A DNA stretch of 64,000 bases from contig NC_135361.1 of assembly GCF_051622035.1 (NCBI RefSeq), positions 30,125,205 through 30,189,204 of the forward strand. The letters are read 5' to 3'. This document shows, piece after piece, positions 23,701-32,619 of this stretch. How positions within the stretch are numbered: the first letter of the stretch is position 1; every line of letters starts with the position of its first letter. Origin of the DNA: Arctopsyche grandis. Its lineage: Eukaryota; Arthropoda; Insecta; Trichoptera; Hydropsychidae. The notes beneath the pieces are model-generated. The model was given only the letters and a program-made list of their open reading frames with translations. It was not told where the DNA came from and searched no databases. A program made the translations under genes and the position numbers.

Positions 23701-26700
23701 CGCGAACGCGAAATGAGGTGATCAGCACTAGTAAACCACTGGTTGACGAGCACCAATCGTTACAATAGTAAAAGCTACAAAACGTTACAGAACGTTACAA
23801 TAGTAAAAGCTACAGAACGTTACAATAGTAAAAGCTTATAGATATATTGTATACATAAAGTAATACTATTCCAATTTATCAAAAGTGATACTTTATCGAA
23901 TACTAATTTCATGCAAGGTTACAGTTTGCAAAAAAAAAAATTGAAGTGCACGAGTAATATTTAAAACAGCTAAAGTCAAAAAGCAGATGATTTTAAATCT
24001 GCTTCCAAAATAAACAAAATAATTGAAGTAAATATAATATGTAGAGAAATACAAAAGAATTTGCTTCTTGTAATCAAAGACGCTACAAGAGACATCATCA
24101 TCTTCATCGCTATTAACAGTCATTCACCATCCACTACTGGATGAAGGCCTCTCCAACACGATTTCAATCGTTTCCGCTTTTCACAACTTTCATCCATTTC
24201 ATCAATTTCATCCAACCATCTTCCTTTGGGAGACATCATCATCATCATCATCGTTAACAGCCATTCACCATCCACTGCTGTATGAAGGCCTCTCCAATAC
24301 GCTTCCACTCGTCTTTGCTTTGCGCCACACTCATCCATTTCACCCCACACACTTTCCTAATTTCGTCTACCCGTATTCCCTGCGGTCTTCCTTTTACCCT
24401 TTTGCATTCTATCGGGTACCATTAAAGCCCTTCTTTTATCCACCTTTCGTCCATTCTTCTAGCCACGTGGCCCGCCCATTGCCATTTCAATCTCATTACT
24501 CTATCGATATATCAATAGGAAAATCTCTATATTTCGTTTGTAAGAATCTTTTGCAAAATCTGATTTTGGGATAATATTCACAAAAACAAAATATATGTAT
24601 GTAACTACATATGTATTTATAAATCGTACGTATAAAACTCAATGTGATTACAATACTCGGTACATTATTTAAAAATATACGACTGGTTTATTTATTGCTA
24701 TCTACGTATTTCTAGTATCTAATCATTGACTTAGAGATTCCTACTGACTCTTGGGTACCACATTTCTCTTCGTGACCCTTCTCCCCACAAGATTCCCATT
24801 CGTAAGCGACCTTTGCCTCATTGACTCGCTCAAACGATCGAATCAAAGTTCGTTGCTCATTTCGAAACGGTCCTAAATGAGTCACGCTCATTTCGTGCCC
24901 GGTGACTACCCCTTGATGCATATCACTGGTGCTGGGTCTACATTAGTACCCAGCTAGGGGTTGCATGTCGAGGGTATCTCCAGGTCACACGAGCACCGGT
25001 GCACAAGGCGATGCTATCCGGTGGAGGGCAATGTCAGGTGAACGACTGACTGCCCTCAGTTAATTCGCCAGAACTGACCGTTTAGCAAAGGGTAAGCTGA
25101 AGGGCGGTTCGCAAACTCAGTGATTGTACTCATTGTTTGTTTTCTATTGTTTTTCTCCTGCTCGAAGTTGCTTGATTCATACCCTCGTTTGCACTACTTT
25201 CCACGATAAATCAGGGGTTTTCAAACTCAATTTACTCCATCTGTACTTGTTTTCATAAATATCGAAGACGAGTTATCATACAGCTTAGATGTTGATAAAA
25301 TCAATCTCATGATTTTAACTTGCAAAAGTGTTACAGGACAGGCATTGCTGGAGAAGACAAGCAGATGCGTTAGAGTTCCAACTTAAAAAAAAAGTGAGTA
25401 GACCTCAATGGACCTACATATTATTCATTGCAGTATAATACTTCAAATCAAAAATCATCAACATTTTACTGCTTTTTTACTGTCGTCTTCATATAGATCG
25501 TTACAAACTCTTTTGGAATAATAGTTTGACATACTTTAACAAAACTATGACTTCAGCATTTCATATCTATATCTGATTTTGTCTCCAGTTCCAAATATTA
25601 CATCTAATCAGATAATCAGTTCCAAATAGCAAATGATCTGATGTAACAAAGATCTGACATCAGATCTTTGTTACTTATGTAGATACCAGTTCCTACTCTA
25701 AGCTCTAAATTTGAATACCTTTCTTGCTCTAACTTTGATTTCAACTTCAACTATGACTCTGCATAGATTCGACTGATCCTTTCCCATTAAATGACTCACT
25801 CCTTCACTTATACTTCAATGATACTTTGTTAATAACAAGAAATGATTTTAAGAATCAGCCTGAAGGCTTCCAGGTCCAGGTAGACGATTCAATCGACCCT
25901 AGATTAGAAGCTTCCCAGTTGCAAAGATTCTTTTGCTAATGGATCTAAATAGACATAGTTTCAACTGCAATCAGGCGGTTTATTTTATCTTCAGCTTCAT
26001 CAAAATGTTCAAAATAATTTCAATGCATATGCCCTTTCCGCTCAAAAACCTAGTAGGCTCTTTTGGAAGGACTCCAGCTTCTTATTTGTTCTATTCCAAT
26101 TATTCAAAACTGATTCTAATATTAGATCCATTTCTTATTCTGATGTCAATTCCGACTGTAAAATTCTTAACTCGAGTACTTTTCTTACTACGACTCTCAA
26201 TGTGATCCAACTTCAACAAAAGTCAACTATTAAGACCTTAAGATTATTTTTTTGTAATTTATAATACATACTTAAGGGTAGTTGAATAGTCATTTTCTTT
26301 TTAACAAGTACATAATGAAGTAAGCACTCTTTAATTAATCATAATTATTATAAATTTTTAAACGTCCAGCATGAATTTAAACAGCGTGAAGTTAACCGTA
26401 TGAGAAATTGAAGGGATCGAAGTTTGGCTCGCGTGTCGACGGTTCTTCACCCCTGGGTCGATGTGGCCTTCATATATAGGTATGTATATATAATTGAACT
26501 TTGCACATATATTTCCATTGATAATAGACCATCAGTGCACATTATGCAATCGTAAAGGAGGCTGAACTTCCCCCTATGCAATTACGATTGCACCCGTCTG
26601 CATAATAACGGTCAACCAACGACTGACTTGGTAAGATTAGAAATTCGACACAGCAACCTTGACCTCGGCGAACTGTGGATCAAATTCAGTCCAAACAATA

Positions 26701-29700
26701 CAAAGGCTAAGTCCCAAATTATACTGGATCACGATAGCTTAATTGTTACGTACTGAAAAGATTAATGAACTTTGAATTTTGGAGTAATTGATTACAATAG
26801 GTCGTAATACCAGATATGCTCGAGAATTATTGTTTTTTAAAAGGATTTTTTATGTGGTAGATTCGATGGATCATTAATTAAAATGAATACATTTATACAG
26901 AAAATCTTTAATAATATCAAATTTTTCATGCAGTTTTCAAATTAAAAATCATTAAAAAGGCAATTGGTTCTGCAGTAAAAATTTTAATGATGTTTTTGTT
27001 CTTTAGATAATATTTAGTAATACTTTTTCAATTAAAGTAAAGTACAATTTCTTCTCGATTATCCGTTCATAAATCATGATTTTTCTTCTAAATTTGACCC
27101 ACTTAATTCAAATATGAAAATGATTTTCGTATATCTCTTCTCGTTTATGAGATATGAGTGCTTAAAAAATTGCGCAATTTTATCCGATTTTTAGTTTTTA
27201 CAGTCTTTATCCCATAATCTACATAGTATTGCTGTGCCAAAAGTGAGTATTGGAAACAATAATGAGATGATTTCTATATTGAATGTAATTTTTTATCGCT
27301 TCAAAATACATATAATTGATTATTTAGCGAATTTTAAAAGTTTTAAAGTTTTAAAAATATGCTTCTTTCTTACACATTTTTTTTCATAATATTATGAACT
27401 TATTTCATAATATTATGATTTCTCACATAAGGATTGGTTTTTTATCCCAATATTTTTTTACGGAACTATTTTAGTAATTAAAAATATTATTATAAAATAA
27501 AAATAAATCTTATTTACATATGAGAAATATCTCGCAAAACATTAAATATAATGTTTTGCATTTAACAATATTTAGCAATACTGCCTTTTATTGTTTCACT
27601 ACTGTTTATTCTGCTTTTCTAAGATTATCGACATATCGAATTAAAAGAAGTGATAGCAATCACTTTAAAATATAACAGCTCATATATCTAATGTTGTTTT
27701 AATTTCGAAATAAATTTTAAATAAAAACCGAACCATGTCAAATAGAAAGACATTCAATACATACGAATGAATTATCGATAAGTTAGACTTCACATGTAAT
27801 TCTTCGGATAATCCGATTCAAATATTCACCCTTACGTGTCAATATTCAAAAGGGCTTATCGGTCCAAAGGATCGATAAAGTATATCTATTTATGCCAGTA
27901 TAATTATTTATTTACAAACAACGACACACAATTGATCTAATTAATCCCCAACTGTGGTAAACTCTCTAGTTTTGTAATGACATATGTATATATGTACGTA
28001 CATACGTACTTATACATATTTATGTATGAATTTCCGAGTGCTCATTTCGACACATTTCACAGGCATTTTGACCGTCGTAAAAACAAATAATACCTACGAT
28101 ATACATAAAATGAAGGTTTAGTATTTTGTATCGGCACTGACCTTTTGCTGGAGCTTTTTCGAAATATAACGAGGACGTCTACGAGTCTTTTGTGTTATCT
28201 TTAATATCGCAACCTTTTTGAATATTACGACGGAAATATTCCTTCATGCCCTAATAACTACGTGTCGTCACTTGCTATTAATTACTTATCGTTTAGCATT
28301 TTAAAAAGCTTGAGATGTTCAAAATTTTCATTTCAAAAAAACTTTGTATTATCTTGTTTATTCCTCAGTAATATTATTAAATGAAAAACAGACAAAACAA
28401 CCGGTTATTTAAACCTAAAAATTATCAATGAGCGACATTGGAATAAAACTGATTGACTGCAAGAGAGGATTCTTTTTATGATTGAAACATAATAATTAAA
28501 ACCCTGTTAAACTCGGAAATATTAGAATTTTCCAATAGTTTCAAGTATTATTATAACTTTACACGAAATTTTATGATTTAACGTGACTTAAAAGATCAAC
28601 AAATTATTCTCTTCTAACAAAAAAAAATATGAATTTAAAATCTTAATATAATAAAATAACATTGAGCAAATATTCAATACATTTTTATGAAGGATGAAAA
28701 ACAAACCAAAAAGAACAAATATTTAACATATTTTTATGTTTGAAACATCTTAAATTCTATTCTCGTTAAAATTTTCTGATAATTTCAAGCATTGTTTTAA
28801 TATGTTTGTTGATTAATTTATATATGCAAAACAGTTCAAATTTATATGATTTAAAAATGCCTTGTAAAATCATTATTTTTTATCGAAAGATAAATATAAA
28901 TAATAAAAAATATATGTGAAATTTTGTAAGAGTGCAAATTCACTTACGACATAGCGCGTGGCATTTTTCCTCAACTTTGTTAGGAAAATGTATCTCGAAT
29001 TTGCTCACATTGCAAACCAAAGTGCATTACGCTCCAGCAATGCATTTTTTGCCACCCAAGTAATAAAATTAAGTCGTAATTAGTTCGAAAAAGAACTGCA
29101 AACTGTGGCGTTTCCGAGGCGGCGGCGCATACATTAAAACCCAGAGCAATTTCCGCGAAAGCTCGTCGTATGCAAATAGCATGCAAACGATGCTAAAAAC
29201 ATTACGAAAGATACAAAATAAATTCAATTCAGGTAGTTTAAGCGATTTAATTTTGATTTCATTCGCAAACTTAAACAAATTACACTTTTTTTCCAGTTAA
29301 AATAAATCGCAAAACATACACTCGTTAACAAGAAGCAATTTTTACGCATGCGACAATTCCTTTCTTTCGATTGGCTTTCTCGTGTGTGGCACGCAAATGA
29401 GGAAGTGAAAAATGAAATTATCGATAATAATAAGGGCCCTGTATTATTATGCGTGCCTTATAAATATTCATTTCCACGTGTTTCCCTTCTAAATGCTTTT
29501 TAAGTCCTACTCGAGGAAACTTTGCCACGTGTTCGAATTTGCCACGTGTTTTAATCATATATACATTTTTTATTTTATTATTAAACGAATTTTATTATTA
29601 TTCATTTACATTTTAATTTTCATCCTAATCAAAGTTGCATGCTATATACATATTTTCAAATTTTATATAAACACAAATACTGAAACTGCTAGTTTAACTT

Positions 29701-31078
29701 TGACAATTTGGTTCAAGTTGAAATGTAATTTTGTATGAGTAAATCCATGTGCGCTAAATTCATGTGATATCAAAAAAGTTATCAAATTGCAAATTAAAAC
29801 GATTGCGAAAAATAATTTGTTTTCGACTAAAACATGGCATGCGATATATTTCATATTATTGTATATATTGATTTATCAATTTTAATCAACAGCATTGATA
29901 ACCTTATATACATATGTATGTACGTAAATAAATTCATATAGTTATAATTTTGATTAAATAATACAACAGTCAAATTTATCACATTTTGTTTGTAAAATTA
30001 AATAATATTTTATTGCTTAAAATATTATTTTAAGACTTATTGGAAAAACTAATTTTGAAAAAGAATAAAGTTTTAAAAAGGAAAAACTAATTTTGAAAAT
30101 TGATGTTAAATTGAATTTAAAAGTAAGTTTATTTAGATATTTTTATTGAATAAAGCTTTAAAATATGTACAAATCAATATGTATAACGTATACAATTCAA
30201 TTATATCAAATTCATATAAATAAGATTTTATTATGTAAATATGTTACAGAAGTATGTATTAAATTGGCCAAATAGCTAAAATTATATAAATAAATAAATA
30301 ACTATCGTCTAATGGTATTATCATCAAAAAAGTGACACCAAAATCATAATCGGTTAATGAAACTGATTTTTATATTAATTATTTAAAAAATATATATTTA
30401 TGACGTATGATATGATTTGACTAAATTTAATTACTTAGAGCATAATATACATGCATTCAAAAGCTTAATATTATATTTAGATTCAAATCTAGAGTCGATT
30501 CCTTTATAAAATTAATAGTTGAAATGTCAACGGGCAAAATTATGCCAAAAACTGAAACAGAAATTTTTATGAGTGAAATTATAAAGAGACTTTACGAAAA
30601 AATCTTATAGACTTATCACAATTGTGCTCTAAAGACGCGATATTTAGAAATAAATACAAAATTCAAAAGTCTCACCATCAGGCACGTAGACATTGAGATA
30701 CAAGCAATCCTCGTCGTATATCTTCTCCTCCTGGTCGTCCATCTGCGACTGCAGCAGCTTGTGAAAGAGCTCATCATGTTTCCTTTTGGTCCTCCTTCCA
30801 GAGACGTCCTGGAGACAAGACGGTGCCGGTTGCGTTGCATTTCGAACACCCTCCCAGATGGGCAAATCCTGAACGTCGGGGGGTTGAAACCTTCTGAAGC
30901 CGACAGGGGGCTGGGCGTAGGGCAGGCCCAAGTAAGCCGCGATCTTCTGGGTCCTGAACATGGTCTTGTAAGTTCCCATGACCATGCCCTGGCCGGGAAG
31001 GGTGATTGTCGGTGGTTCCTTGGCGGCCAGAGCGAAGGACCAAAGGAGCCCGAGGAGGCAAAATATCGCCCGAGACAT
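6277..31078 (-). CDS. Cholinesterase/carboxylesterase-like protein, predicted non-catalytic (3 exons, 629 aa)
   Basis: Exons 30676-31078, 9605-9714 and 6277-7653 join in frame (403+110+1377 nt) with GT/AG junctions. The product has a signal peptide (about residues 1-18), the family motif EDCLYLNVY (123-131), NFGLMDQ and the alpha/beta-hydrolase fold regions to about residue 590. A hydrophobic segment (SMCVATLISVLVC) follows near the C-terminus and could be a membrane anchor with a short tail. In the nucleophile elbow the usual G-E-S-A-G reads G-Q-G-S-G (228-232), so the catalytic Ser is Gly230. The oxyanion HGGG-type motif reads HSGDF (149-153). The acid (Glu357) and His481 positions are kept. 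Loss of nucleophile and oxyanion glycine points to an adhesion- or binding-type family member such as glutactin, not an enzyme. Intron 1 is ~21 kb and full of transposons; intron 2 is ~1.95 kb. The exact orthologue is not known to me. Confidence 0.9.
8190..8765 (+). mobile_element. Non-LTR (Jockey-like) retrotransposon 3' fragment
   Basis: The plus strand encodes degraded reverse-transcriptase C-terminal sequence: LERVQRKFLKFLYL, then FGFYPYMFPSAFFLGFF after a stop. The C-terminus follows (MNSLLPRAVQLLNSLARSLDLF), then a 3' hairpin (accacagtgac/gtcaccatggt) and an AAATAAATAAA tail. It is related to the better-preserved copy at 59756-60836 and inserted in intron 2 of the esterase-like gene. 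5'-truncated and inactive. Confidence 0.8.
8802..9243 (+). mobile_element. SINE family 2, near full length
   Basis: Head 'agccagcagtttggcttagt' with B-box-like 'ataggttcgtgtcctc', closed by 'cactgctggtta'. The body is shared with family 1 (tcgatcgtttctctatcag, tgccaattttatctgat). The 3' end differs: acacccgtc/ggcgagtgt hairpin and 'gacaataaaataaaaata' tail. The same 3' end recurs at 60841-60985. It lies in intron 2 of the esterase-like gene. Confidence 0.85.
9605..9714 (-). CDS. Esterase-like gene, coding exon 2
   Basis: A 110-nt exon too short for long-ORF detection. Acceptor TTTTAG precedes 9714, and donor GT is at 9604-9603. Joined to exon 1 it reads D-G-PSPSGGYATMVWFHSGDF and continues MWGSPYDINPFQLVFKQK, exactly the oxyanion-hole region of the family. 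HSGDF stands where active enzymes have HGGGF. Phase 1 in, phase 0 out, matching both neighbours. Confidence 0.9.
9716..10500. other. Intron 1 sequence, nothing recognised
   Basis: AT-rich intronic DNA without open frames or repeats I can assign. Confidence 0.6.
10505..10705 (-). mobile_element. SINE family 1, 3' part only
   Basis: On the minus strand it runs from 'ccatagatatctcaatgg' through 'gtgttctccaacttctgg' to the 3' hairpin (ccagtaaggc/gccttcctgg) and AT-rich tail. The 5' half is missing. It directly follows the duplicated segment at 10706-10795. Confidence 0.8.
10706..10795 (-). repeat. Inverted copy of the 1755-1845 segment
   Basis: Minus strand reads 'aaaggtagacgtgtaggt' ... 'tcaataagcgtcaattaaatt', matching the segment after the SINE at 1.3-1.7 kb. 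It sits between two family 1 SINE sequences in the same orientation. Confidence 0.7.
10818..11268 (-). mobile_element. SINE family 1, near full length
   Basis: Minus-strand copy. The tRNA-like head near 11268-11180 ('ctcagtggttgcgt', B-box region 'gggctaat' decayed), the 'gatcgtttcttatcagag' body, 'ccatagatgtctcaatgg' and the 3' hairpin caggaaggc/gccttcctg at 10841-10880 are all present. Confidence 0.85.
11385..11626 (+). repeat. Possible solo LTR
   Basis: Starts TGTTGCC, has a TATA-like 'catataagag' followed by a leader-like stretch with 'agactcgctactcgct', and an ATTAAA near the 3' end. The order (TG start, TATA, poly(A)-like signal) resembles Pao/gypsy LTRs. No target duplication could be defined and there is no second copy in the window. 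Confidence 0.3.
11750..12060. other. GC-richer intronic island
   Basis: About 300 bp with higher GC and many CG dinucleotides ('ggtcgcgatgcag', 'cgtccgcgcgccac') inside intron 1. There is no convincing ORF. A cis-regulatory element of the host gene is possible. Confidence 0.35.
12157..12915 (+). mobile_element. Jockey-like non-LTR element J1, longest copy
   Basis: A 162-codon open frame reads KRMRWAPHIEAAKCKAMRG, IKLYRALILPLLTYASPVWNN and LQVIQNKSLKIIYNTP. This is the post-catalytic C-terminal part of reverse transcriptase in Jockey-clade elements, whose signature is LLTYASPVW. The frame ends at 12645. The 3' UTR then includes 'cagtagatcagtagctatta' and ends in 'aataaaaaccatc' with an A-rich tail. 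5'-truncated, nested in intron 1. Other 3' pieces are at 17.5, 39.4, 41.1 and 62.7 kb. Confidence 0.88.
13205..13305. repeat. Hairpin/foldback element
   Basis: Arms 13210-13230 and 13278-13298 pair over 21 bp with a single G-U, around a 47-nt loop. The outer flanks (gatcgagtc / gacccgatt) pair partly as well. Probably a foldback MITE; a small-RNA precursor cannot be excluded. Confidence 0.6.
13385..13690 (-). repeat. Dispersed repeat A, copy 1
   Basis: Minus strand contains 'gcaaaatggcaaagtttcaa', 'agcgatcaaaagagtgtagg' and 'gtgaaactaataaaaacctt', plus 'cgtttaaacaattaaaac' at the other end. The same blocks in the same order are at 18160-18445 and 49255-49480. No ORF and no terminal repeats seen. 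Confidence 0.7.
13921..13990. repeat. Perfect 22-bp hairpin, 26-nt loop
   Basis: Positions 13921-13942 are exactly complementary to 13969-13990. Directly upstream is SINE-body-like sequence ('gtttgccaatttatctgat'). A recent foldback formed by template switching is one explanation; the size also fits a small-RNA precursor. Confidence 0.75.
13991..15411. other. Intron 1 sequence, no gene seen
   Basis: AT-rich, with a slightly GC-richer part around 14930-15080. No ORF, repeat family or splice-bounded exon recognised. Confidence 0.5.
15412..16243 (-). mobile_element. Non-LTR (Jockey-like) fragment
   Basis: Minus strand encodes KDLGIFFDENLTFIPHID, then KLSFFSLVRNELEYNSPIWSP, the conserved C-terminal RT block (LVRxxLEYxSxxWSP). 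After a stop the C-terminus MDCSELVDLINVHTPD follows. The 3' UTR runs to about 15412. Frames are broken in several places, so it is inactive. It lies in intron 1. Confidence 0.82.
16250..17519. other. Intron 1 sequence with a GC-richer patch at 17090-17400
   Basis: Mostly AT-rich without features. At 17090-17400 GC rises ('aatgggcgcgcccttaatg', 'gttcgccgcgggacgagg') and a 66-codon frame is open on the plus strand, but it lacks domain similarity or splice support. Possible regulatory element. Confidence 0.4.
17520..17735 (+). mobile_element. J1 non-LTR 3' UTR, diverged copy
   Basis: Has 'cacagtttgatttagatcgt' 'cgacttta', 'gagccttttttat', 'actgaatcagtaactattaa' and 'tgttttgtgaaca', in the same order as the 3' end of the 12.2-kb J1 copy but more diverged. 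Confidence 0.7.
17737..17796. repeat. (TA)n microsatellite
   Basis: About 30 uninterrupted TA units, directly at the 3' end of the diverged J1 copy. Confidence 0.95.
18160..18445 (+). repeat. Dispersed repeat A, copy 2
   Basis: Contains 'ggcgtttaaacaattaaaa', 'atcgattgaaatttccatcg', 'gcaaaatggcaaagtttcaa' and 'gatcagaagactgtagca'. It is parallel to copies 1 and 3. The middle of this copy is the best preserved. Confidence 0.7.
18450..18580. repeat. Inverted repeat, ~25-bp arms
   Basis: 'gatttgtatagcaaaacgat' near 18457 is answered by 'atcattttgctacacaaatc' near 18555, an imperfect foldback directly after repeat A copy 2. Confidence 0.5.
18789..19363 (-). mobile_element. TTAA-type MITE, copy 2 with long terminal inverted repeats
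   Basis: Both ends carry the same long inverted terminus (GAGGGCTGTACACCCGAAAC onward, ~130-170 bp), including 'cattcactcaatatat' subterminal repeats of different number. The left flank is TTAA (18789-18792); the right flank is ATAA, probably a mutated TTAA. The unique middle (about 19110-19210) matches copy 1 at 3.3 kb in inverted orientation. No transposase. Confidence 0.8.
19590..19775 (+). repeat. Dispersed repeat B, copy 1
   Basis: Blocks 'ttactttatctatgtacgta', 'gtgatcatgcgaaaattcga', 'actgattcgaactcagaatc', a GT-rich stretch and 'gtgtattttggggatttttt'. The same series occurs at 58735-58890. Family unknown. Confidence 0.7.
19800..20686. other. Intronic, GC-richer patch 19800-20340 with weak exon candidate
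   Basis: Plus strand 19950-20042 reads ATG followed by 30 open codons (MRLPEANPGAKSSKPPNLSY...) into a consensus donor 'gacc|gtaagt' at about 20040. A nested plus-strand gene in the esterase intron is conceivable, but no second exon or homology is visible. I do not call a gene. Confidence 0.25.
20687..21365 (+). mobile_element. MITE with CACTGTTCGACA termini, copy 1
   Basis: The left end 'acactgttcgaca' is answered at the right end by 'cgtgtcgaacagtgtt'. The interior matches 23150-23661 in opposite orientation for ~500 bp. A ~130 bp stretch (about 21050-21185) is absent from the other copy. A 126-codon frame at the left is open here but broken in the other copy, so it is probably not a real gene. 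Confidence 0.7.
21366..23060. other. Intron 1 sequence, nothing recognised
   Basis: AT-rich DNA. Short low-complexity ORFs only (for example 22110-22373, without a domain). Confidence 0.55.
23063..23145 (+). repeat. tRNA-like SINE head
   Basis: A-box-like 'actagtggttagcata' and B-box-like 'gagttcgagtcac' at tRNA-like spacing, closed by a short stem. No SINE body follows; it runs directly into the MITE copy at 23150. The same kind of head lies inverted at 51260-51345. Confidence 0.6.
23150..23661 (-). mobile_element. MITE with CACTGTTCGACA termini, copy 2
   Basis: Inverted relative to copy 1. The intact end (AACACTGTTCGACACGAAAA on the minus strand) is at 23660; the other terminus is lost at the SINE-head junction. 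With copy 1 it makes an inverted pair separated by about 1.8 kb. Confidence 0.7.
23662..24089. other. Intronic, short direct repeats
   Basis: 'aacgttacaatagtaaaagc' occurs in slightly varied form three times between about 23757 and 23835. Otherwise nothing recognised. Confidence 0.5.
24090..24500 (-). mobile_element. RTE-like non-LTR 3' region with (CAT)n
   Basis: Two tandem units of 'attcaccatccactrctg' + 'tgaaggcctctccaa', each next to (CATCAT)n. Read on the minus strand this gives WRGLHxxVDGEW and a microsatellite tail, with an upstream 'RPxARRMDERWIK'-like stretch around 24430-24480. This pattern is typical of the terminal part of RTE/CR1-like elements. A small decayed piece of the same repeat is at 57470-57520. 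Confidence 0.6.
24720..25140. other. GC-rich intronic block of unknown origin
   Basis: About 50% GC in an otherwise ~30% GC intron ('cacacgagcaccggtgcaca', 'gcgatgctatccggtggag'). A 69-codon minus frame is open (24712-24921) without known domain. It could be a retroelement 5' leader or LTR, or a conserved regulatory block. Confidence 0.35.
25141..28970. other. Intron 1, no gene seen
   Basis: Long AT-rich stretch. The only distinct structure is a 32-nt near-perfect palindrome at 25644-25675. Around 26400-26720 GC rises slightly without an ORF. Confidence 0.55.
25644..25675. repeat. 15-bp perfect palindrome with 2-nt centre
   Basis: GTAACAAAGATCTGA, then CA, then the exact reverse complement. 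A cruciform-type sequence of unknown role. Confidence 0.8.
28971..30675. other. 5' end of intron 1, no gene
   Basis: AT-rich; small patches with CG-containing motifs at 29090-29170 and 29340-29520, without ORF or exon support. Confidence 0.5.
30676..31078 (-). CDS. Esterase-like gene, coding exon 1
   Basis: Starts at ATG 31078 with MSRAIFCLLGLLWSFALA, a clear signal peptide. It continues through AAYLGLPYAQPPVGFRRF, the conserved N-terminal esterase block, and ends EDCLYLNVYVPD plus one base before the donor GTGAGA (from 30675). Two cysteines, in the PSCLQ block and at EDC, are placed like the first disulfide of the family. A charged stretch (RRTKRKHDELFHKLL...DDQEEK) between them looks like an insertion relative to ordinary esterases. 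GC content is well above the surroundings. Confidence 0.92.
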
Positions 31079-31117
31079 GTTTGTCCTGTAGTTCCAAAGT
31101 CGTGGCTCTACTCGTAG

Positions 31118-31159
31118 TTACATGTCGTGGACATTCTGTGGTCTTTCGTTCTGGTTCAT
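31118..31159 (-). promoter_or_regulatory. Upstream ORF in the esterase-like 5' leader
   Basis: ATG at 31159, 13 codons, stop at 31118, ending 39 nt before the main ATG. Further in-frame codons extend up to an ATG near 31306 if the transcript starts that far upstream. A uORF of this kind can lower translation of the main frame; whether it is in the mRNA is inferred from proximity. Confidence 0.4.
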
Positions 31160-31299
31160 GCCGAAGGGTTCCCTCTGAGACGGCCTTCTGAGGGGAGGGT
31201 CTCCACGATACTGGCGGCAAACAAAAGGCAATGCTACCTCCCGTTGCCGTCTCGATCCCATTTGGATCGAAACCAACGGTTCGCGTGTATATGTATGTA

Positions 31300-31837
31300 T
31301 GTACATATATGTATGTGTGTGTTGCTGAAAATTAATTTGTGAAACTGTAAGTTTTCAATGAAAACGAAATTATAACTTTTAACATTTTTTTTAACCCTCC
31401 CTCACCGAAGTGGGGTATGCATGTGCCCCAATTTTTACGTTCCTCGTAATAACTATGTGGTTTTCAAAGCTATACACCCTATATTTCCTGTATTCCTAGA
31501 ATGAACTACAATAAATTTATTTTAAAAATTTTTGTATGATTTAGAAAAGGGGTACGTCGTAAAAAAAATACATTTCTACGTTCCAAAGTATGATTTAAAG
31601 GCGGTAGCGATAAGTCATTCTTTTGAATGTTCGCTTGCATATTCTTGGTTATCGATAAATCAATGCGAGAGAAAGAGATTTATTGTTTTCGTCGCTTTTG
31701 GCGCATGGCTATTGAGTCATGCAGTCGCTTGTTGGCCTTAGCCATGTGCGTTTGCATCTTGATGCTTGTTGTTATTTTTTAATACAAAAATAGTCAAAAA
31801 CATGCTATAGGACTACAATTTTTTTATGTTAATGTAT
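31300..31837. other. Upstream region of the esterase-like gene
   Basis: Probable promoter region on the minus strand, but no clear TATA/Inr pair. It contains TATGTA simple repeat near 31290-31320 and a plus-strand open frame (31532-31741) without domain. Confidence 0.35.
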
Positions 31838-32165
31838 AAAATGTATGAGTGGAATCTTAATCTACTCTCATTCATTTGGGCCTCGCTGTGATTTTATTTT
31901 TTATTCATATTTTGTTTGATTTATTTTACTTTTTCTTTCTCCTTTGTACATTTTTATGTACTATTTAATTGTATTGTTATTTTCCTTTTGTTACTTTTTT
32001 ATTATTATTTTATTTTACCATGTTTTCTGCTTTTTAATTTTTCTGTTTTTTACTAATTTTACTTGTATTTATATCTTTGTTAAATATAGGCCATTGTGGC
32101 GCATTAGGTTCTTCCTGTAATGCCACAATGGTCCAAAATTATTAATAAATAATAATAATAAATAA
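31838..32165 (+). mobile_element. Non-LTR J2 3' UTR, 5'-truncated copy
   Basis: Nearly the same sequence as 60430-60836, starting 'gtggaatcttaatctactct' and ending in the hairpin 32089-32100/32122-32133 (ggccattgtggc paired with gccacaatggtc) and an AATAATAATAAATAAA tail. Only the UTR is present. Confidence 0.85.
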
Positions 32166-32249
32166 AAATGATTAATAAGATATATGTATGTATATTGAAC
32201 CCATTTGTATTAATAAAAGCTGTATTTTGATTTTAAAATACTGGGGTCT

Positions 32250-32545
32250 TACTCGACCCCGGTTCGGGACACTAGTTCGATCTCGACACTCCGTCCTGCC
32301 CGCGATGGTTTCTGTAAAAAAAATCTCCCAAAACCGGGAACGGAAACGGGAAAACAGGAATGAGTGGCATTGCAACGCAATAGTTTCAAATGTGTTCGTG
32401 AGCCACCTGCTGATAATTGCTGTAATTTAATTTGATTATTAAGTATTAATTTGAAACTGAAACATTCACTTATCGAAACACATTGAGAAACGGGAAAGGG
32501 AACAGGAATAGCATACGTTATTATGGCATTGCAACGCATGACAGG
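32250..32545 (-). repeat. Dispersed repeat C, copy 1
   Basis: Contains 'gaacggaaacgggaaaacag', 'gtggcattgcaacgcaatag', 'tttcaaatgtg' and 'gttattatggcattgcaacg'. The inverted counterpart is at 54055-54320. Each copy holds the block 'gcattgcaacgca' twice in a roughly symmetrical arrangement, so it may be a MITE. Confidence 0.65.
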
Positions 32546-32619
32546 TTCAACTAGTAGATTATAAATTTGAAATAATATTCAAGTAGTGGTGACGTAGAGC
32601 CAATTTTATGAGGAACTAT

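Noticed and set aside
30761-31220. Open frames on both strands over the esterase exon 1
   Set aside because: Shadows of a GC-rich coding exon; only the minus frame with signal peptide and EDCLYLNVY makes sense.
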